NCBI RefSeq assembly: GCF_003992125.1
Contig: NZ_RQUY01000006.1
Coordinates: 1-64,000, forward strand
Length of the DNA: 64,000 nucleotides
Reading direction: 5' to 3'
DNA from: Veillonella caviae
GTDB taxonomy: Bacteria; Bacillota; Negativicutes; Veillonellales; Veillonellaceae
Both the position numbers and the translations under genes were made by a program. Of the stretch, positions 8,835 through 18,260 are shown piece by piece. Each line of letters begins with the position of its first letter. The stretch's first letter is position 1. Below the pieces are notes generated by a model, which was not told the DNA's origin, did not search any database, and was given only the letters and a program-made list of their open reading frames with translations.

Positions 8835-10251
8835 AGCTCAAATATCTATGGTCCTAAATTTGGACAAGTGCTTAGGCTGTCATACATGCTCTATTACTTG
8901 TAAAAATACATGGACGAACCGCGAGGGTGCAGAATACATGTATTTTAATAATGTAGAAACGCGTCCTGGTGTAGGATATCCTAAAAATTGGGAAAACCAA
9001 GAAAAATGGAAGGGTGGCTGGAGTCTCGACAAATCTGGTCATCTAGCGCTCGCGACAGGTTCTAAAACAAATCGTTTAATGAAATTGTTCTATCATCCAG
9101 AACAACCAGAATTGACCGATTATTTTGAACCTTGGACTTACGACTATGAAACATTGATTCATTCTGGTCGTAAAAATAATCAACCAGTAGCAAGACCTCG
9201 CTCTCTTGTGACGAAACAAAAAATGGAAGTCACTTGGGGACCTAATTGGGATGATGATTTGGCAGGTGGCGAACATGCTCGCGCTGACGTGAATCTCAAA
9301 AAAATGGGCGACCATATTGTATTTGATTACGAAGAGGTATTCATGCGTTATTTGCCACGTCTTTGTAATCACTGTTTAAATCCTGCTTGTGTAGCAGCGT
9401 GCCCATCTGGGGCTATCTATAAACGTGATGAAGACGGCGTAGTTCTCGTATCCCAAGACGTATGTCGCGGTTGGCGTCATTGCGTCCCTTCTTGCCCGTA
9501 CAAAAAAATCTTCTATAATTGGGAAACTAACAAAGCAGAAAAATGCGTGTTCTGCTATCCACGATTGGAAAATGGGTTACCTCAAATCTGTGCTGAAACT
9601 TGTGTAGGTCGTATGCGCTATGTAGGTGTTGTATTATACGATATGGACAAAGTAGAGGAAATGGCGAGCACTGTTAATGAGCAAGATATTTATGAACATA
9701 CAGTAGACTTGTTGTTAGATCCCAATAATCCAGCTGTGATTGATGCAGCTCGTGAAGCAGGAATATCAGAGGCTTGGCTCAAAGCGGCTCAAAAATCTCC
9801 AGTATATAAATTGGTAAAAGAATGGAAGGTGGCATTGCCATTGCATCCAGAATATCGTACATTACCAATGGTTTGGTATATACCACCGCTTAGCCCAATT
9901 TTGCAACGAGTTACATCTGATGTGTATTTACCAGATGCTCACGAAATGCGTGTACCTGTTCAATATTTGGCAAATATGTTTACTGCAGGCAATGTGGAAA
10001 CGTTGAGCAATACATTGCAACGGATTCTTGATATGCGTGAATATATGCGCCGTCGTGAAACGAATGATGAGCCAATCGCTCACGACGTAGATTTAACGGA
10101 AAAGCAAATGTATGCTATGTATAAATTATTAGCTCTTTCTAAATACAATGATCGCTTCGTTATCCCTACGGATATTGATATGTCTCAGGAAGGTCGTCAA
10201 CACATGCAACACAATCGTGGCTTTGCATGTCCTACAGGGGGATGTAAATAA
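8824..10251 (+). CDS. narH: Respiratory nitrate reductase beta subunit (TTG start)
   Basis: This 475-aa iron-sulfur subunit passes electrons from NarI haem to NarG. Four Cys groups are visible: CLGCHTCSITC near the N-terminus, CNHCLNPACVAACP, CRGWRHCVPSCP and CVFCYP...CAETC. In the third group Trp replaces a Cys, which gives the known [3Fe-4S] cluster of NarH. The start is TTG at 8824: GAAGGAGG lies 9 nt upstream, and the first residues match those of E. coli NarH. It overlaps narG by 11 bp and narJ by 1 bp, so translation is coupled. Confidence 0.96.
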   Translation: MKIKAQISMVLNLDKCLGCHTCSITCKNTWTNREGAEYMYFNNVETRPGVGYPKNWENQEKWKGGWSLDKSGHLALATGSKTNRLMKLFYHPEQPELTDYFEPWTYDYETLIHSGRKNNQPVARPRSLVTKQKMEVTWGPNWDDDLAGGEHARADVNLKKMGDHIVFDYEEVFMRYLPRLCNHCLNPACVAACPSGAIYKRDEDGVVLVSQDVCRGWRHCVPSCPYKKIFYNWETNKAEKCVFCYPRLENGLPQICAETCVGRMRYVGVVLYDMDKVEEMASTVNEQDIYEHTVDLLLDPNNPAVIDAAREAGISEAWLKAAQKSPVYKLVKEWKVALPLHPEYRTLPMVWYIPPLSPILQRVTSDVYLPDAHEMRVPVQYLANMFTAGNVETLSNTLQRILDMREYMRRRETNDEPIAHDVDLTEKQMYAMYKLLALSKYNDRFVIPTDIDMSQEGRQHMQHNRGFACPTGGCK

Positions 10252-10775
10252 TGAAAGATGCTCAAAAAATTGCTCTCATTGCATCCTTCTTGCTTCGATA
10301 TCCTGATGCAACCTGGTACGATGAGATTGGCGAATGGAAAGTGGATACTCACACTGTTGGACATCCGCAACTTCGACAAGGTCTTCTCGAATTCTTTGAT
10401 TACATTGAGGAAATGCCTAGGAAAGCATTTGAAGATCAATATGTCCGCACTTTTGATTTTAGTCAAAATACAACCATGTACTTGTCTACCTATGAATTGC
10501 AAGGTACAGGGGAACAAGCAGAAGAACTGGTAAAATTCAAAGCCTTTTTCCTTGAAAATGACTATGATTTGCCGAAAGAAATGCCTGACTATATTCCGGC
10601 TCTTCTCGAATTATGCGCCGTTATTGACGAAGAAAAAGCTCGTGAAATTTACGATTATTGTAAGCCAAAATTAGAATACATTCGGGAACGCTTTATTGAA
10701 GCTAAATTGCCTTATGCATTCTTGTTTGATATTATTTTATCTGTTGCTAATGGATTGGAGGACGATGGACGATGA
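10251..10775 (+). CDS. narJ: Nitrate reductase assembly chaperone
   Basis: This 174-aa soluble helical protein of the NarJ/TorD chaperone family helps insert molybdenum cofactor into NarG before membrane docking and is not part of the final enzyme. Assignment rests on size, on position between narH and narI, and on family-like residues such as the YLSTYELQGTGEQAEEL segment. Start and stop codons overlap those of its neighbours (TAATG with narH, ATGA with narI). Confidence 0.9.
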   Translation: MKDAQKIALIASFLLRYPDATWYDEIGEWKVDTHTVGHPQLRQGLLEFFDYIEEMPRKAFEDQYVRTFDFSQNTTMYLSTYELQGTGEQAEELVKFKAFFLENDYDLPKEMPDYIPALLELCAVIDEEKAREIYDYCKPKLEYIRERFIEAKLPYAFLFDIILSVANGLEDDGR

Positions 10776-11443
10776 ATCTATTTCTTTGGGGGGCATTGCC
10801 TTACATTGCTTTCACATTTCTCATCGTTGGGACTGTAGTTCGTTTTTTATATTTTGAAAGAAATTGGACTACTAAATCTAGCGAATTTTTAGAGAAGAAA
10901 CAATTGCGCATCGCCAATCCATTATTTCATTTTGGTTTGCTGTGCGTTATCGGTGGACACGTAGTGGGCGTGCTGATACCAAAAACATGGACTGCTATGA
11001 TGGGCATTGATGATCATATGTATCATCAAGGTGCCCTATACATGGGGGCCATAGCGGGTTTGCTGTTCATTGCAGGGTTCTTGTTACTCATGAAACGTCG
11101 TTTTACCGTGCCTGCTATGAAAGCTAACACATCTACCACGGATAAATGGTTATATCTGTTCCTAACTCTCGCTATTTTTAGCGGCATGGCAGGAACACTA
11201 TTAAATGCCTCTGGCTTCTTTGACTATCGTGTGTCTATTGGACCTTGGTTTAGGAGCTTATTATCCTTTATGCCTAATCCATCTTTGATGGAAGGTGTAC
11301 CATTTATGTTTAAATTCCATATGTTGGCATGGATGGCCGTGGCAATTTTATTCCCATTTACACGGCTCGTACATTGCCTCAGTGTACCGCTTAATTATCT
11401 AACACGTCCGTTTATTGTGTACAGAAAACGAGATAAGTTCTAG
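10772..11443 (+). CDS. narI: Respiratory nitrate reductase gamma subunit (cytochrome b)
   Basis: This 223-aa membrane protein has five predicted helices, oxidises quinol and passes electrons through two b haems to NarH. His53 and His63 (10 apart) and His183 and His201 (18 apart) match the spacing of the four haem ligands in E. coli NarI. The C-terminal motif FPFTRLVHCLSVP is typical. It is the last gene of narGHJI and overlaps narJ by 4 bp. Confidence 0.95.
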   Translation: MNLFLWGALPYIAFTFLIVGTVVRFLYFERNWTTKSSEFLEKKQLRIANPLFHFGLLCVIGGHVVGVLIPKTWTAMMGIDDHMYHQGALYMGAIAGLLFIAGFLLLMKRRFTVPAMKANTSTTDKWLYLFLTLAIFSGMAGTLLNASGFFDYRVSIGPWFRSLLSFMPNPSLMEGVPFMFKFHMLAWMAVAILFPFTRLVHCLSVPLNYLTRPFIVYRKRDKF

Positions 11444-11453
11444 TACAGTGTAC

Positions 11454-11527
11454 AAACCGCCACTGATTTCCACTACGCGTATGGCCTTTAGCCTACGTAA
11501 AGTTGAAAACAATCAGTGGCGGTTTTT
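11454..11527 (+). terminator. Terminator of the narGHJI operon
   Basis: A perfect 15-bp stem (11454-11468 with 11511-11525) encloses a 42-nt branched loop and ends in a T-run. It starts 10 bp after narI. Confidence 0.9.
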
Positions 11528-11666
11528 TCATTTTAACATCTCATTTTATGTTCTATATGGCGTAACTAATGACGCCTATAAAACGCATATTAATATAGGA
11601 AATGCCTAAATTTTAGGATACAATAGAGATATACAATTATATAGTTAATTTGAAAGTAGGTATATT

Positions 11667-12842
11667 ATGGATACATCGTGGAAACGATTGTTGTATTTAA
11701 TATGTGCCATTCAAATAGGTGCAGGTATTACCATTGTAGGCATCCTATCGTTTATACCTTTATATTTAGTTGAGTTAGGTCTACATGATCCTGGTGAGGC
11801 AGCTGTGTGGGCTGGGCTTGTGTCTGGTGTAACTCCTTTTATGGTAGCGCTTAGTGCACCTTACTGGTCTTTGCAGGCTAATAAACGAGGGCCACGCCCT
11901 GTTATGATGGCTATTTTAGCTACCTTGGCTACGGCAGTAGCGTTATCTGGTTTTGCACAAACACCGATGCAGTTATTAGTGTTGCGTACATTACAAGGCT
12001 TAGTTGGTGGATTTGTTCCTATAGGTTTGGCGATTATCGTTTTTGCCATACCAGAGGAAAAACATCCTTGGGCAATGGGACTATATCAGGCATCACTTGT
12101 GATGGGGCTTGTATTTGGACCATTATTAGGTGGTTTGGCTGCAGATGTATTTGGTTATCGCACACCATTCTTTATGTTCTCTGCTCTATCAGCAATATGT
12201 TGCTTAGGTGTATACAAGTGGATGCCTACGCTTAGTTTTCCACATAAAGAACAAGAGTCACAGTGGTCATTGTTGCGATATTTCTTAGGCATATCAAAGG
12301 TAAGAATGTTAGCCATATTGATGTTTTTATGTAATTTTGGCATTACTGGGATTGGTCCTATTTTGCCGCTGTATATTAAACATTACATGCCTGTCGACGA
12401 GTCTTATCTTGCTACTATAGTTGGTATTATTATTTTTGGAGCTGGTATATGTAGTGCATTAGCATCATTATCTATTGCAAAAATGACGAAACTGATGGGT
12501 ATGCATCGGATATTATTGATTGCTACCATCGGCGTATCAATCTTTTTTATTCTTCAATATATGATGCCCGATGTATGGAGTCTTGGTATTTGTCGTAGTA
12601 TAGCAGGTTTTTTTATGGGCCTCATTACGCCAGTAGCAAATACATTGATATCTTTATCGGTACCAGTAGAAAGAAAGGGGATTGTATTTGGCGCGCTATC
12701 TGGTTTTGTGATGATGGGCAATGTATTAGGTCCCATGATTAGTGGTATGGTTGCAAATTGGTTTGGCTATGGTATGGTTTTTTGGATGACTGCTGCTATA
12801 TTTGCAGTAGCTGCCATTTCGGTAGGACGTAAACAATCGTAA
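11667..12842 (+). CDS. MFS efflux transporter
   Basis: This 391-aa transporter has about 12 membrane segments in two halves. The loop between helices 2 and 3 carries NKRGPRPVM, a version of the MFS motif A, and the helix 5 region has GLVFGPLLGG, typical of proton-driven drug exporters (MdtG/TetA-like DHA1 group). The substrate cannot be told from the sequence. It stands alone after the nar terminator, with AAGTAGG before the ATG and a possible TACAAT -10 box near 11620. Its stop is 27 bp from the convergent lysE-like gene. Confidence 0.85.
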   Translation: MDTSWKRLLYLICAIQIGAGITIVGILSFIPLYLVELGLHDPGEAAVWAGLVSGVTPFMVALSAPYWSLQANKRGPRPVMMAILATLATAVALSGFAQTPMQLLVLRTLQGLVGGFVPIGLAIIVFAIPEEKHPWAMGLYQASLVMGLVFGPLLGGLAADVFGYRTPFFMFSALSAICCLGVYKWMPTLSFPHKEQESQWSLLRYFLGISKVRMLAILMFLCNFGITGIGPILPLYIKHYMPVDESYLATIVGIIIFGAGICSALASLSIAKMTKLMGMHRILLIATIGVSIFFILQYMMPDVWSLGICRSIAGFFMGLITPVANTLISLSVPVERKGIVFGALSGFVMMGNVLGPMISGMVANWFGYGMVFWMTAAIFAVAAISVGRKQS

Positions 12843-12869
12843 TATTATGATTGGATATAATTTTGATGA

Positions 12870-13484
12870 CTATATGATTGTTAATAATAACATGGTGCCG
12901 TCTATACATAATTTGATGCCATACATAATGAGTATAGTGCCACAGATGCGGTTAATCCAAATGAGATGGGATATTTTGATGTTCTTCGCTAATAGATAGA
13001 TAATAGTTGCTAATGAACAAAACCATATCGGTGTCATTGCAAGAAAACCAGCAAAAAAATGGTAAATGTATTCGCTAGGTATATTGGCACGAAAAGCACC
13101 GAGCATCATGGTGGCGTCAATGATGGCTTGGGGATTGCCCCAAGTGACGATGATGGACATAGTGATAATTTTTTTTATAGGAATATTGGTGTTCACCTTT
13201 TCTAGGGAGGCTTCATTGCGAATCACAGTATATCCCATATAGGTGACGATGGCGCCGCCTACTATGAGGATCACTAATTTTAACAGAGGCCACATTTCAA
13301 TAAGGGCACCGATACCAAAGAAAGCGGCAGTACTCAAGGTCATATCGAATAAACCAACGATAGCTATCGTTATCATAATGCGTGACCAAGGTTGGACTAA
13401 AGCGGTGTTAATAACAAATAAATTTTGCATCCCTATAGGCGCAAAGGTGGCGAGCCCGATGAGTAGGCCTTGTAAGAAATACAT
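12870..13484 (-). CDS. LysE/ArgO-family amino acid exporter
   Basis: This 204-aa protein has about six membrane helices and belongs to the LysE translocator family, which exports basic or other amino acids. The N-terminal FAPIGMQNLFV and the WGNPQAIIDAT motif (related to the NPHAYLD of LysE and ArgO) support this subfamily rather than RhtB. AAGGAG lies 6 nt before the ATG. It is monocistronic, convergent with the MFS gene and followed upstream by the yeiH-like gene on the same strand after a terminator. Confidence 0.87.
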   Translation of the reverse strand: MYFLQGLLIGLATFAPIGMQNLFVINTALVQPWSRIMITIAIVGLFDMTLSTAAFFGIGALIEMWPLLKLVILIVGGAIVTYMGYTVIRNEASLEKVNTNIPIKKIITMSIIVTWGNPQAIIDATMMLGAFRANIPSEYIYHFFAGFLAMTPIWFCSLATIIYLLAKNIKISHLIWINRICGTILIMYGIKLCIDGTMLLLTII

Positions 13485-13582
13485 AGAATCTCCTTATAAT
13501 TAACCTGTTTTAATTAATAAATGGCAGAACCCTTAATATATTGATAATTTATGGTAAATGATAAGTGAATAGTAGATATACG

Positions 13583-13617
13583 AAAATTACCCTCATATAT
13601 AGTGAGGGTAATTTTTT
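13583..13617. terminator. Terminator after the yeiH-like gene
   Basis: AAAATTACCCTCA (13583-13595) pairs perfectly with TGAGGGTAATTTT (13603-13615). It lies 15 bp past the stop of the minus-strand yeiH-like gene. Confidence 0.85.
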
Positions 13618-13629
13618 ATATATTCTATT

Positions 13630-14673
13630 TTACCATAAACCAATTATATGTTGTGCCACTAGGCTAACAATGGCGATGGCAATCCAGCAAGCAGCTCCTA
13701 AAGCAAGGGCAGAACCACCAGATTTGAGAAGTTTTACAATGTTGGTGTTTAAACCGATAGCTACCATTGCCATGGTGATAAAATACTTGGAAATAGTTTT
13801 AAATATATCGAGGAAGTGAATATCCACGTTCATATAGGATAAGATAGTTGTAATTAATGAGCAAATTACAAAATATAGTACGAATTTTGGGAATATAGAG
13901 GCTACATTGACGGAAGCGGCATCACCAGAGTTGGCAGCTACTTGTTTTGCCTTATATACTTGATAACTAGCAAGGCCTAAGCAAATTGGAATAATAGCCA
14001 ATGTACGGGTCAATTTAACGATGGTAGCGTATTCGAGAACTTGTGTGCCTGTTCCTTTCATACTATCCCAAACGGCAGCGGTAGCTGTTACCGATGATGT
14101 ATCGTTAACGGCGGTGCCTGCAAATAGACCAAATCCCATATTGGATAGATGCAATGCATCTCCAAGCGGTGGGAATACGAATGCGGCTACTACGTTGAAA
14201 AAGAATACTACAGAAATGGCTTGTGCAATATCTTGATCATCAGCATTGATAACAGGTGCTGCGGCAGCAATGGCAGAACCACCACAAATTGATGAACCAA
14301 CCCCGATGAGCACCGCTGTATTGGACTCTATATGAGTCATTTTGAAAATGATATAAGATACAATCAATGATGTAGCAATGGTGGAAATAATAACAGGTAA
14401 GGAAATCCAACCTACATGCAAAATTTGCGTAATATTGAGCCCGAAACCAAGTAAGATAACGGCCCATTGTAAGATTTTCTTCGATGTGAAAGCAATGCCT
14501 GCGCCTGTTTTTTCTCGTTTCCACGATGTAAATAGAGAACCTATTATTATACCTAGAATGATAGCAAAAATAGGACTCCCTATAAGATGAAATTGTTGTC
14601 CTAATAACCAGCAAGGAATGGCGAGAATAAAGCAAAGGGCAATGCCAGGAAATGTTTTTGTATTGATACCCAT
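13630..14673 (-). CDS. YeiH/UPF0324-family membrane protein
   Basis: This 347-aa protein of the Cons_hypoth698 (YeiH) family has about 10 membrane helices. Conserved glycine-rich segments include LLGFGLNITQI, GVGSSICGGSAIAAAAPV and GLFAGTAVNDTSSV. The family has been linked to sulfonate or sulfite export, but a biochemical role for this member is not established. I start it at the second of two adjacent ATGs (AGGAGG with 7-nt spacing); a longer frame to 14775 has no ribosome binding site. LysR-type regulators often accompany this family elsewhere; none is adjacent here. Confidence 0.88.
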   Translation of the reverse strand: MGINTKTFPGIALCFILAIPCWLLGQQFHLIGSPIFAIILGIIIGSLFTSWKREKTGAGIAFTSKKILQWAVILLGFGLNITQILHVGWISLPVIISTIATSLIVSYIIFKMTHIESNTAVLIGVGSSICGGSAIAAAAPVINADDQDIAQAISVVFFFNVVAAFVFPPLGDALHLSNMGFGLFAGTAVNDTSSVTATAAVWDSMKGTGTQVLEYATIVKLTRTLAIIPICLGLASYQVYKAKQVAANSGDAASVNVASIFPKFVLYFVICSLITTILSYMNVDIHFLDIFKTISKYFITMAMVAIGLNTNIVKLLKSGGSALALGAACWIAIAIVSLVAQHIIGLW

Positions 14674-14812
14674 CATAATACCTCCTATTGTACATACAGC
14701 ATCTCTGTGGTGTAACGCAGGGGTGCATTTATATTTATGAGTTAATAGTACCACATTCATGGGAATTAAATCCAATTGAAAAATTTCGATACATAGAATT
14801 TAGTATGAAAGT

Positions 14813-14842
14813 AAAGCTGTTATGTATACATAGCTTTTTTTT
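14813..14842 (+). terminator. Plus-strand terminator-like hairpin upstream of the carbonic anhydrase gene
   Basis: AAAGCT (14813-14818) and AGCTTT (14832-14837) flank ATG-TATA-CAT, and a run of eight T follows (14835-14842). No plus-strand gene precedes it, since the yeiH-like gene runs the other way. It may be an attenuator for the downstream gene or the end of an unannotated RNA. Confidence 0.5.
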
Positions 14843-14931
14843 ATGTATAGTTTTATAATCCATAGTGTAACTTATAAAAATAAATGCATAGTTTAGGGAA
14901 ATGCCAAAGCTGTGTAATTGCGAGGTGCTCT

Positions 14932-15477
14932 ATGATTAATATCAATAAAATGATTGAACATAATAAGGCGTATGTAGCTACGCATCCTGAATTGTCTATG
15001 AAAGGGCTTACAAGTCATCCTACGAAAAAGTTGGCTATAGTTACATGTATGGATACGCGTCTTGTGGGAATGTTGGAAGAGGCACTTGGATTTGAGCGTG
15101 GTGAAGTGATTGCTATTAAGACAGCTGGCAATAGTGTAACCCAACCGATTGATAATGTTGTACAAAGCCTTCTCGTTTCTACTTATGGTATGGGAATCGA
15201 AGATGTGCTCGTTATCGGTCATGAAAACTGTGGGATGATTGATTTTTCTGCAGAACAATTTATGGAATCTATGAAGGCGAAAGGCATTAGTGAAGATGCT
15301 ATTCGTATGATTGAACCTGGGCTTATCGATTGGATGGACCGTTTTCACATTTCCGAAGAAAATGTAAAATACACCGTACAGTTTTTACGTCATCATCCAT
15401 TATTTCCTAAGGGAATGGGGTTTTATGGGGGAATGATGGATCCTGATACAGGAGAGTTCCGATATATTGAGGTTTAA
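14932..15477 (+). CDS. Beta-class carbonic anhydrase
   Basis: This 181-aa zinc enzyme interconverts CO2 and bicarbonate. The zinc ligands are in CMDTR (Cys and Asp) and GHENCG (His and Cys). The sequence resembles the short beta-class group of B. subtilis YtiB. The ATG at 14932 follows GAGGTG; the frame extends upstream to 14884 but without a binding site. It is monocistronic. Bicarbonate for carboxylases, including biotin-dependent ones, is a plausible use given the bio genes next door (inference). Confidence 0.9.
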   Translation: MININKMIEHNKAYVATHPELSMKGLTSHPTKKLAIVTCMDTRLVGMLEEALGFERGEVIAIKTAGNSVTQPIDNVVQSLLVSTYGMGIEDVLVIGHENCGMIDFSAEQFMESMKAKGISEDAIRMIEPGLIDWMDRFHISEENVKYTVQFLRHHPLFPKGMGFYGGMMDPDTGEFRYIEV

Positions 15478-15495
15478 TAGATTTGTATTAATGTC

Positions 15496-15526
15496 CCCCA
15501 TACTATTTCGTAATTGATGTATGGGG
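15496..15526 (+). terminator. Hairpin after the carbonic anhydrase gene
   Basis: CCCCATAC (15496-15503) pairs with GTATGGGG (15519-15526). No T-run follows, so termination is uncertain. The rest of 15478-15591 holds nothing else that I can recognise. Confidence 0.45.
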
Positions 15527-15591
15527 AGCAATTCCCTTGTATTTGGCCATTATGGAGCATCCTTTTTGTTAAGCTGCATGATAAAATATAG

Positions 15592-15662
15592 TTGACTAAA
15601 TATCTGTGACGGCGGTATACTGCAATTAGATTGTTAACCTAGATGTGCAATATGGTTTTCAA
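15592..15662 (+). promoter_or_regulatory. bioD promoter with BirA-like operator
   Basis: TTGACT (15592-15597) and TATACT (15616-15621) are 18 bp apart and predict a start near 15628. Just downstream, TTGTTAACC (15631-15639) and GGTTTTCAA (15654-15662) form an inverted repeat with a 14-bp spacer, matching the BirA operator pattern. Repression by biotin-loaded BirA would block this promoter directly. Confidence 0.75.
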
Positions 15663-15723
15663 TGACGATGGTTTTACTGATGAGAAACAGCCTATAATTG
15701 ATGGTCAAATCACATTTTTGTAA
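15652..15723 (+). other. 23-codon open frame in the bioD leader
   Basis: An ATG inside the operator opens a 23-residue frame ending at TAA 15721-15723, within the 175-nt bioD leader. No ribosome binding site precedes it and the start overlaps the operator, so translation is doubtful. Confidence 0.15.
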
Positions 15724-15803
15724 TGATATGTGGAGAATAGTAGGCTGATGAATCGATTTCTATAAGACATATGTATTCTTAGGAGTGCTAGAGAGGAGCA
15801 GTT

Positions 15804-16571
15804 ATGAAAGGTTTAGCTTTGTCGGTCATTGGCACGGATACGGATGTAGGAAAAACGTTTGTTACAGGGTTGTTAGGGGCCTTGGCGGTGGCGGATGGCT
15901 TCGATGTGGGCATGGTTAAGCCCGTATCATCTAGTGCAGTGCCATTTCCTGAGTGTATATCCACAGATGAAGATAATTTAGCGATTCATTTAGAGAGCAA
16001 AGATGCTACGTATTTGATGCGTGCTGTGGGGATTCCTGAGTCACGTCGACATGAAGTGAATCCATATGCACTAGCAGGGGATTATTCACCACGCTTAGCT
16101 GCTGAATTAGCTGAGGTGGATATCGATTATGATGAGGTAGTTCATCATATTCAACATGTGGTGCCGAACTATGACATTACTTTCATAGAAGGAGCCGGAG
16201 GTATTACAACACCTCTCATTGGGGATTATACGTTTTCAGACCTTATGAAAGATATTGCCTATCCTGCATTAGTTGTTGCAGATGGACGTTTAGGGTCCAT
16301 TAATCGTGCCGTACTGACTTGTGCATATGCTAAGCAGCATAATATTGATGTAAAAGGCATTATTGTTAATGATACTACATTGGTAGACCCATTTTTGTTG
16401 AAAACGAATATAGCCGATATGGAACGATATACAGGCGTTCCTGTGCTTGGTGTGTTGCCACCTTATAAAGGACCAGACCAACAAAAAGTGCTCCTCGGCT
16501 GGGGGCGGTCTTTCTTGGATACAGAGCGTATTTGGACGGCTATTTGGGGCGATAATTTTAAAGGACAGTAA
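15804..16571 (+). CDS. bioD: Dethiobiotin synthetase
   Basis: This 255-aa enzyme makes dethiobiotin from 7,8-diaminopelargonate, CO2 and ATP. The P-loop GTDTDVGKTFVTG is at residues 10-22 and the EGAGGITTP substrate loop near residue 130. E. coli BioD is about 225 aa. GAGAGGAG precedes the ATG. bioA follows after 155 bp without a terminator, so the two are probably co-transcribed under the upstream BirA-like operator. Neither bioB nor bioF is in the window. Confidence 0.95.
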   Translation: MKGLALSVIGTDTDVGKTFVTGLLGALAVADGFDVGMVKPVSSSAVPFPECISTDEDNLAIHLESKDATYLMRAVGIPESRRHEVNPYALAGDYSPRLAAELAEVDIDYDEVVHHIQHVVPNYDITFIEGAGGITTPLIGDYTFSDLMKDIAYPALVVADGRLGSINRAVLTCAYAKQHNIDVKGIIVNDTTLVDPFLLKTNIADMERYTGVPVLGVLPPYKGPDQQKVLLGWGRSFLDTERIWTAIWGDNFKGQ

Positions 16572-16726
16572 TACATTAAGAGTAGGATGTTATTAGAGAG
16601 CTTAAATTTTGTACTTGCTATGTATGGATGAATAATAGTTAGTGGAGATTAATCGATAATAGTTGATATAGGTTGATAAATAACAATTAGTATAGTTTAG
16701 TGTGGGTTACTACATGAGGTGACAAA

Positions 16727-18115
16727 ATGGCGGAACGGAAACTTTCACAAGTAGCAAAATGGGATCATGAATTTGTATGGCATCCATTTACACAGATGCA
16801 AGACTGGTTGGCACAGGAGCCAGTGGTTATAGAACGTGGCGAAGGAGTTTATTTAATTGACGAAAATGGTAAACAGTATTATGATGGCGTATCGTCATTG
16901 TGGGTAAATATTCACGGTCATAATCACCCTACGTTAAACCGAGCATTGAAAGAGCAAGTCGATAAAATCGCGCATAGCACATTGTTAGGGCTCGTGAGCC
17001 CTCCGTCAGCACAATTGTGTAAAGAATTAGTAGAATTAGCACCAGAAGGGCTAAATAAAGTGTTCTTGTCTGATGATGGTAGTACGGCCATTGAAATTGC
17101 CATCAAAATGGCGTATCAGTATCGTCAACAAGTGGGGCAAACAGAAAAAACGAAATTTATATCTCTTAATGCAGGGTACCATGGCGATACATTAGGCACC
17201 GTGTCTGTAGGGGGTATCCAATTATTCCATCAAGTATTCCATAATTTATTATTCAAACCGATTACATTGCCGTCCCCAGGGGTATATCGGGATGTAGCAG
17301 ATCGGGAGGCGGCTTTTGAAGAATCCTTAGCAGAATTGGAACGTATACTTGATGAAGAAGGCCATCAAATCACAGCTCTCGTTATGGAGCCACTAGTGCA
17401 GGCCGCTGCAGGGATGCTTGTTATGCCTCATGGTTATTTGAAACGAGTTCGTGAACTCACTGCAGCCCACGATGTATTCCTCATCGTCGACGAAGTAGCT
17501 ACTGGCTTTGGACGGACCGGTACATTCTTTGCTTGTGAACAAGAAGGCGTGTCGCCTGATTTCATGACGCTATCTAAAGGGATTACTGGCGGTTATATGC
17601 CATTGGCGGCTACTTTGACAACACAACGCGTATTCGACGCATTCCTCGGTACCTTTGAAGAAAAGAAAACATTCTACCATGGTCACTCTTATACAGGGAA
17701 TGCGTTGGCCTGTGCTGTTGCATTAGCATCGTTACAAGTATTCCGCGATGAAAAGGTAATGGAAGGGCTTCCTCGCAAAATCGAGGCTTTTACCAATGCA
17801 TTGAAACCGATTGAACAATTGGAACATGTGAAAGAAGTGCGTCAACGAGGACTTATTGTTGGTATTGAATTGGAACAAGATGTAGCGACTCATACACCAT
17901 ATCGACCTAATGACGCAGTAGGCGCTAAAGTGGCCGTTCTCGCTCGTGAACGTGGTCTTATCTGCAGGCCTATCGGAGATGTAGTTATCCTCATGCCTCC
18001 ATTGGTATCTACGGTGGAACAAATAGAGGACATGGTGCGCATTGTTGGTGAAAGCATCCGCATTGCTACAGAAGAGGAACATGTGTTGGAAGGTATGAGG
18101 CCGATTATTTTGTAA
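16727..18115 (+). CDS. bioA: Adenosylmethionine-8-amino-7-oxononanoate aminotransferase
   Basis: This 462-aa PLP enzyme transfers an amino group from S-adenosylmethionine to 8-amino-7-oxononanoate, giving the BioD substrate. The N-terminal WHPFTQM is diagnostic of BioA. The PLP site shows VDEVATGFGRTG (Asp) and LSKGITGG (the Schiff-base Lys). GAGGTG precedes the ATG. It is the last gene of the bioD-bioA unit, with a strong terminator 50 bp beyond the stop. Confidence 0.95.
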   Translation: MAERKLSQVAKWDHEFVWHPFTQMQDWLAQEPVVIERGEGVYLIDENGKQYYDGVSSLWVNIHGHNHPTLNRALKEQVDKIAHSTLLGLVSPPSAQLCKELVELAPEGLNKVFLSDDGSTAIEIAIKMAYQYRQQVGQTEKTKFISLNAGYHGDTLGTVSVGGIQLFHQVFHNLLFKPITLPSPGVYRDVADREAAFEESLAELERILDEEGHQITALVMEPLVQAAAGMLVMPHGYLKRVRELTAAHDVFLIVDEVATGFGRTGTFFACEQEGVSPDFMTLSKGITGGYMPLAATLTTQRVFDAFLGTFEEKKTFYHGHSYTGNALACAVALASLQVFRDEKVMEGLPRKIEAFTNALKPIEQLEHVKEVRQRGLIVGIELEQDVATHTPYRPNDAVGAKVAVLARERGLICRPIGDVVILMPPLVSTVEQIEDMVRIVGESIRIATEEEHVLEGMRPIIL

Positions 18116-18165
18116 TTGGCAGATATTGTTATCTTATTTTACAAATAATATTAATATGTTGCTTT

Positions 18166-18206
18166 AAAGCCTTAATCTACTAGACTTGGTAGGTTAAGGC
18201 TTTATT
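18166..18206 (+). terminator. Terminator after bioA
   Basis: A near-perfect 15-bp stem starts AAAGCCTTAA (18166-18175) and closes TTAAGGCTTT (18194-18203), with CTAC/GTAG inside. The following TTTATTTT is T-rich. Confidence 0.85.
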
Positions 18207-18260
18207 TTCATGACTAACCTCCCTATATATGTTAAGATAGGTACATAAGGAGGTCATAGT

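Noticed and set aside
15652-15723. 23-codon frame in the bioD leader as a gene
   Set aside because: No ribosome binding site, and its start overlaps the BirA-like operator; listed only as a low-confidence feature.
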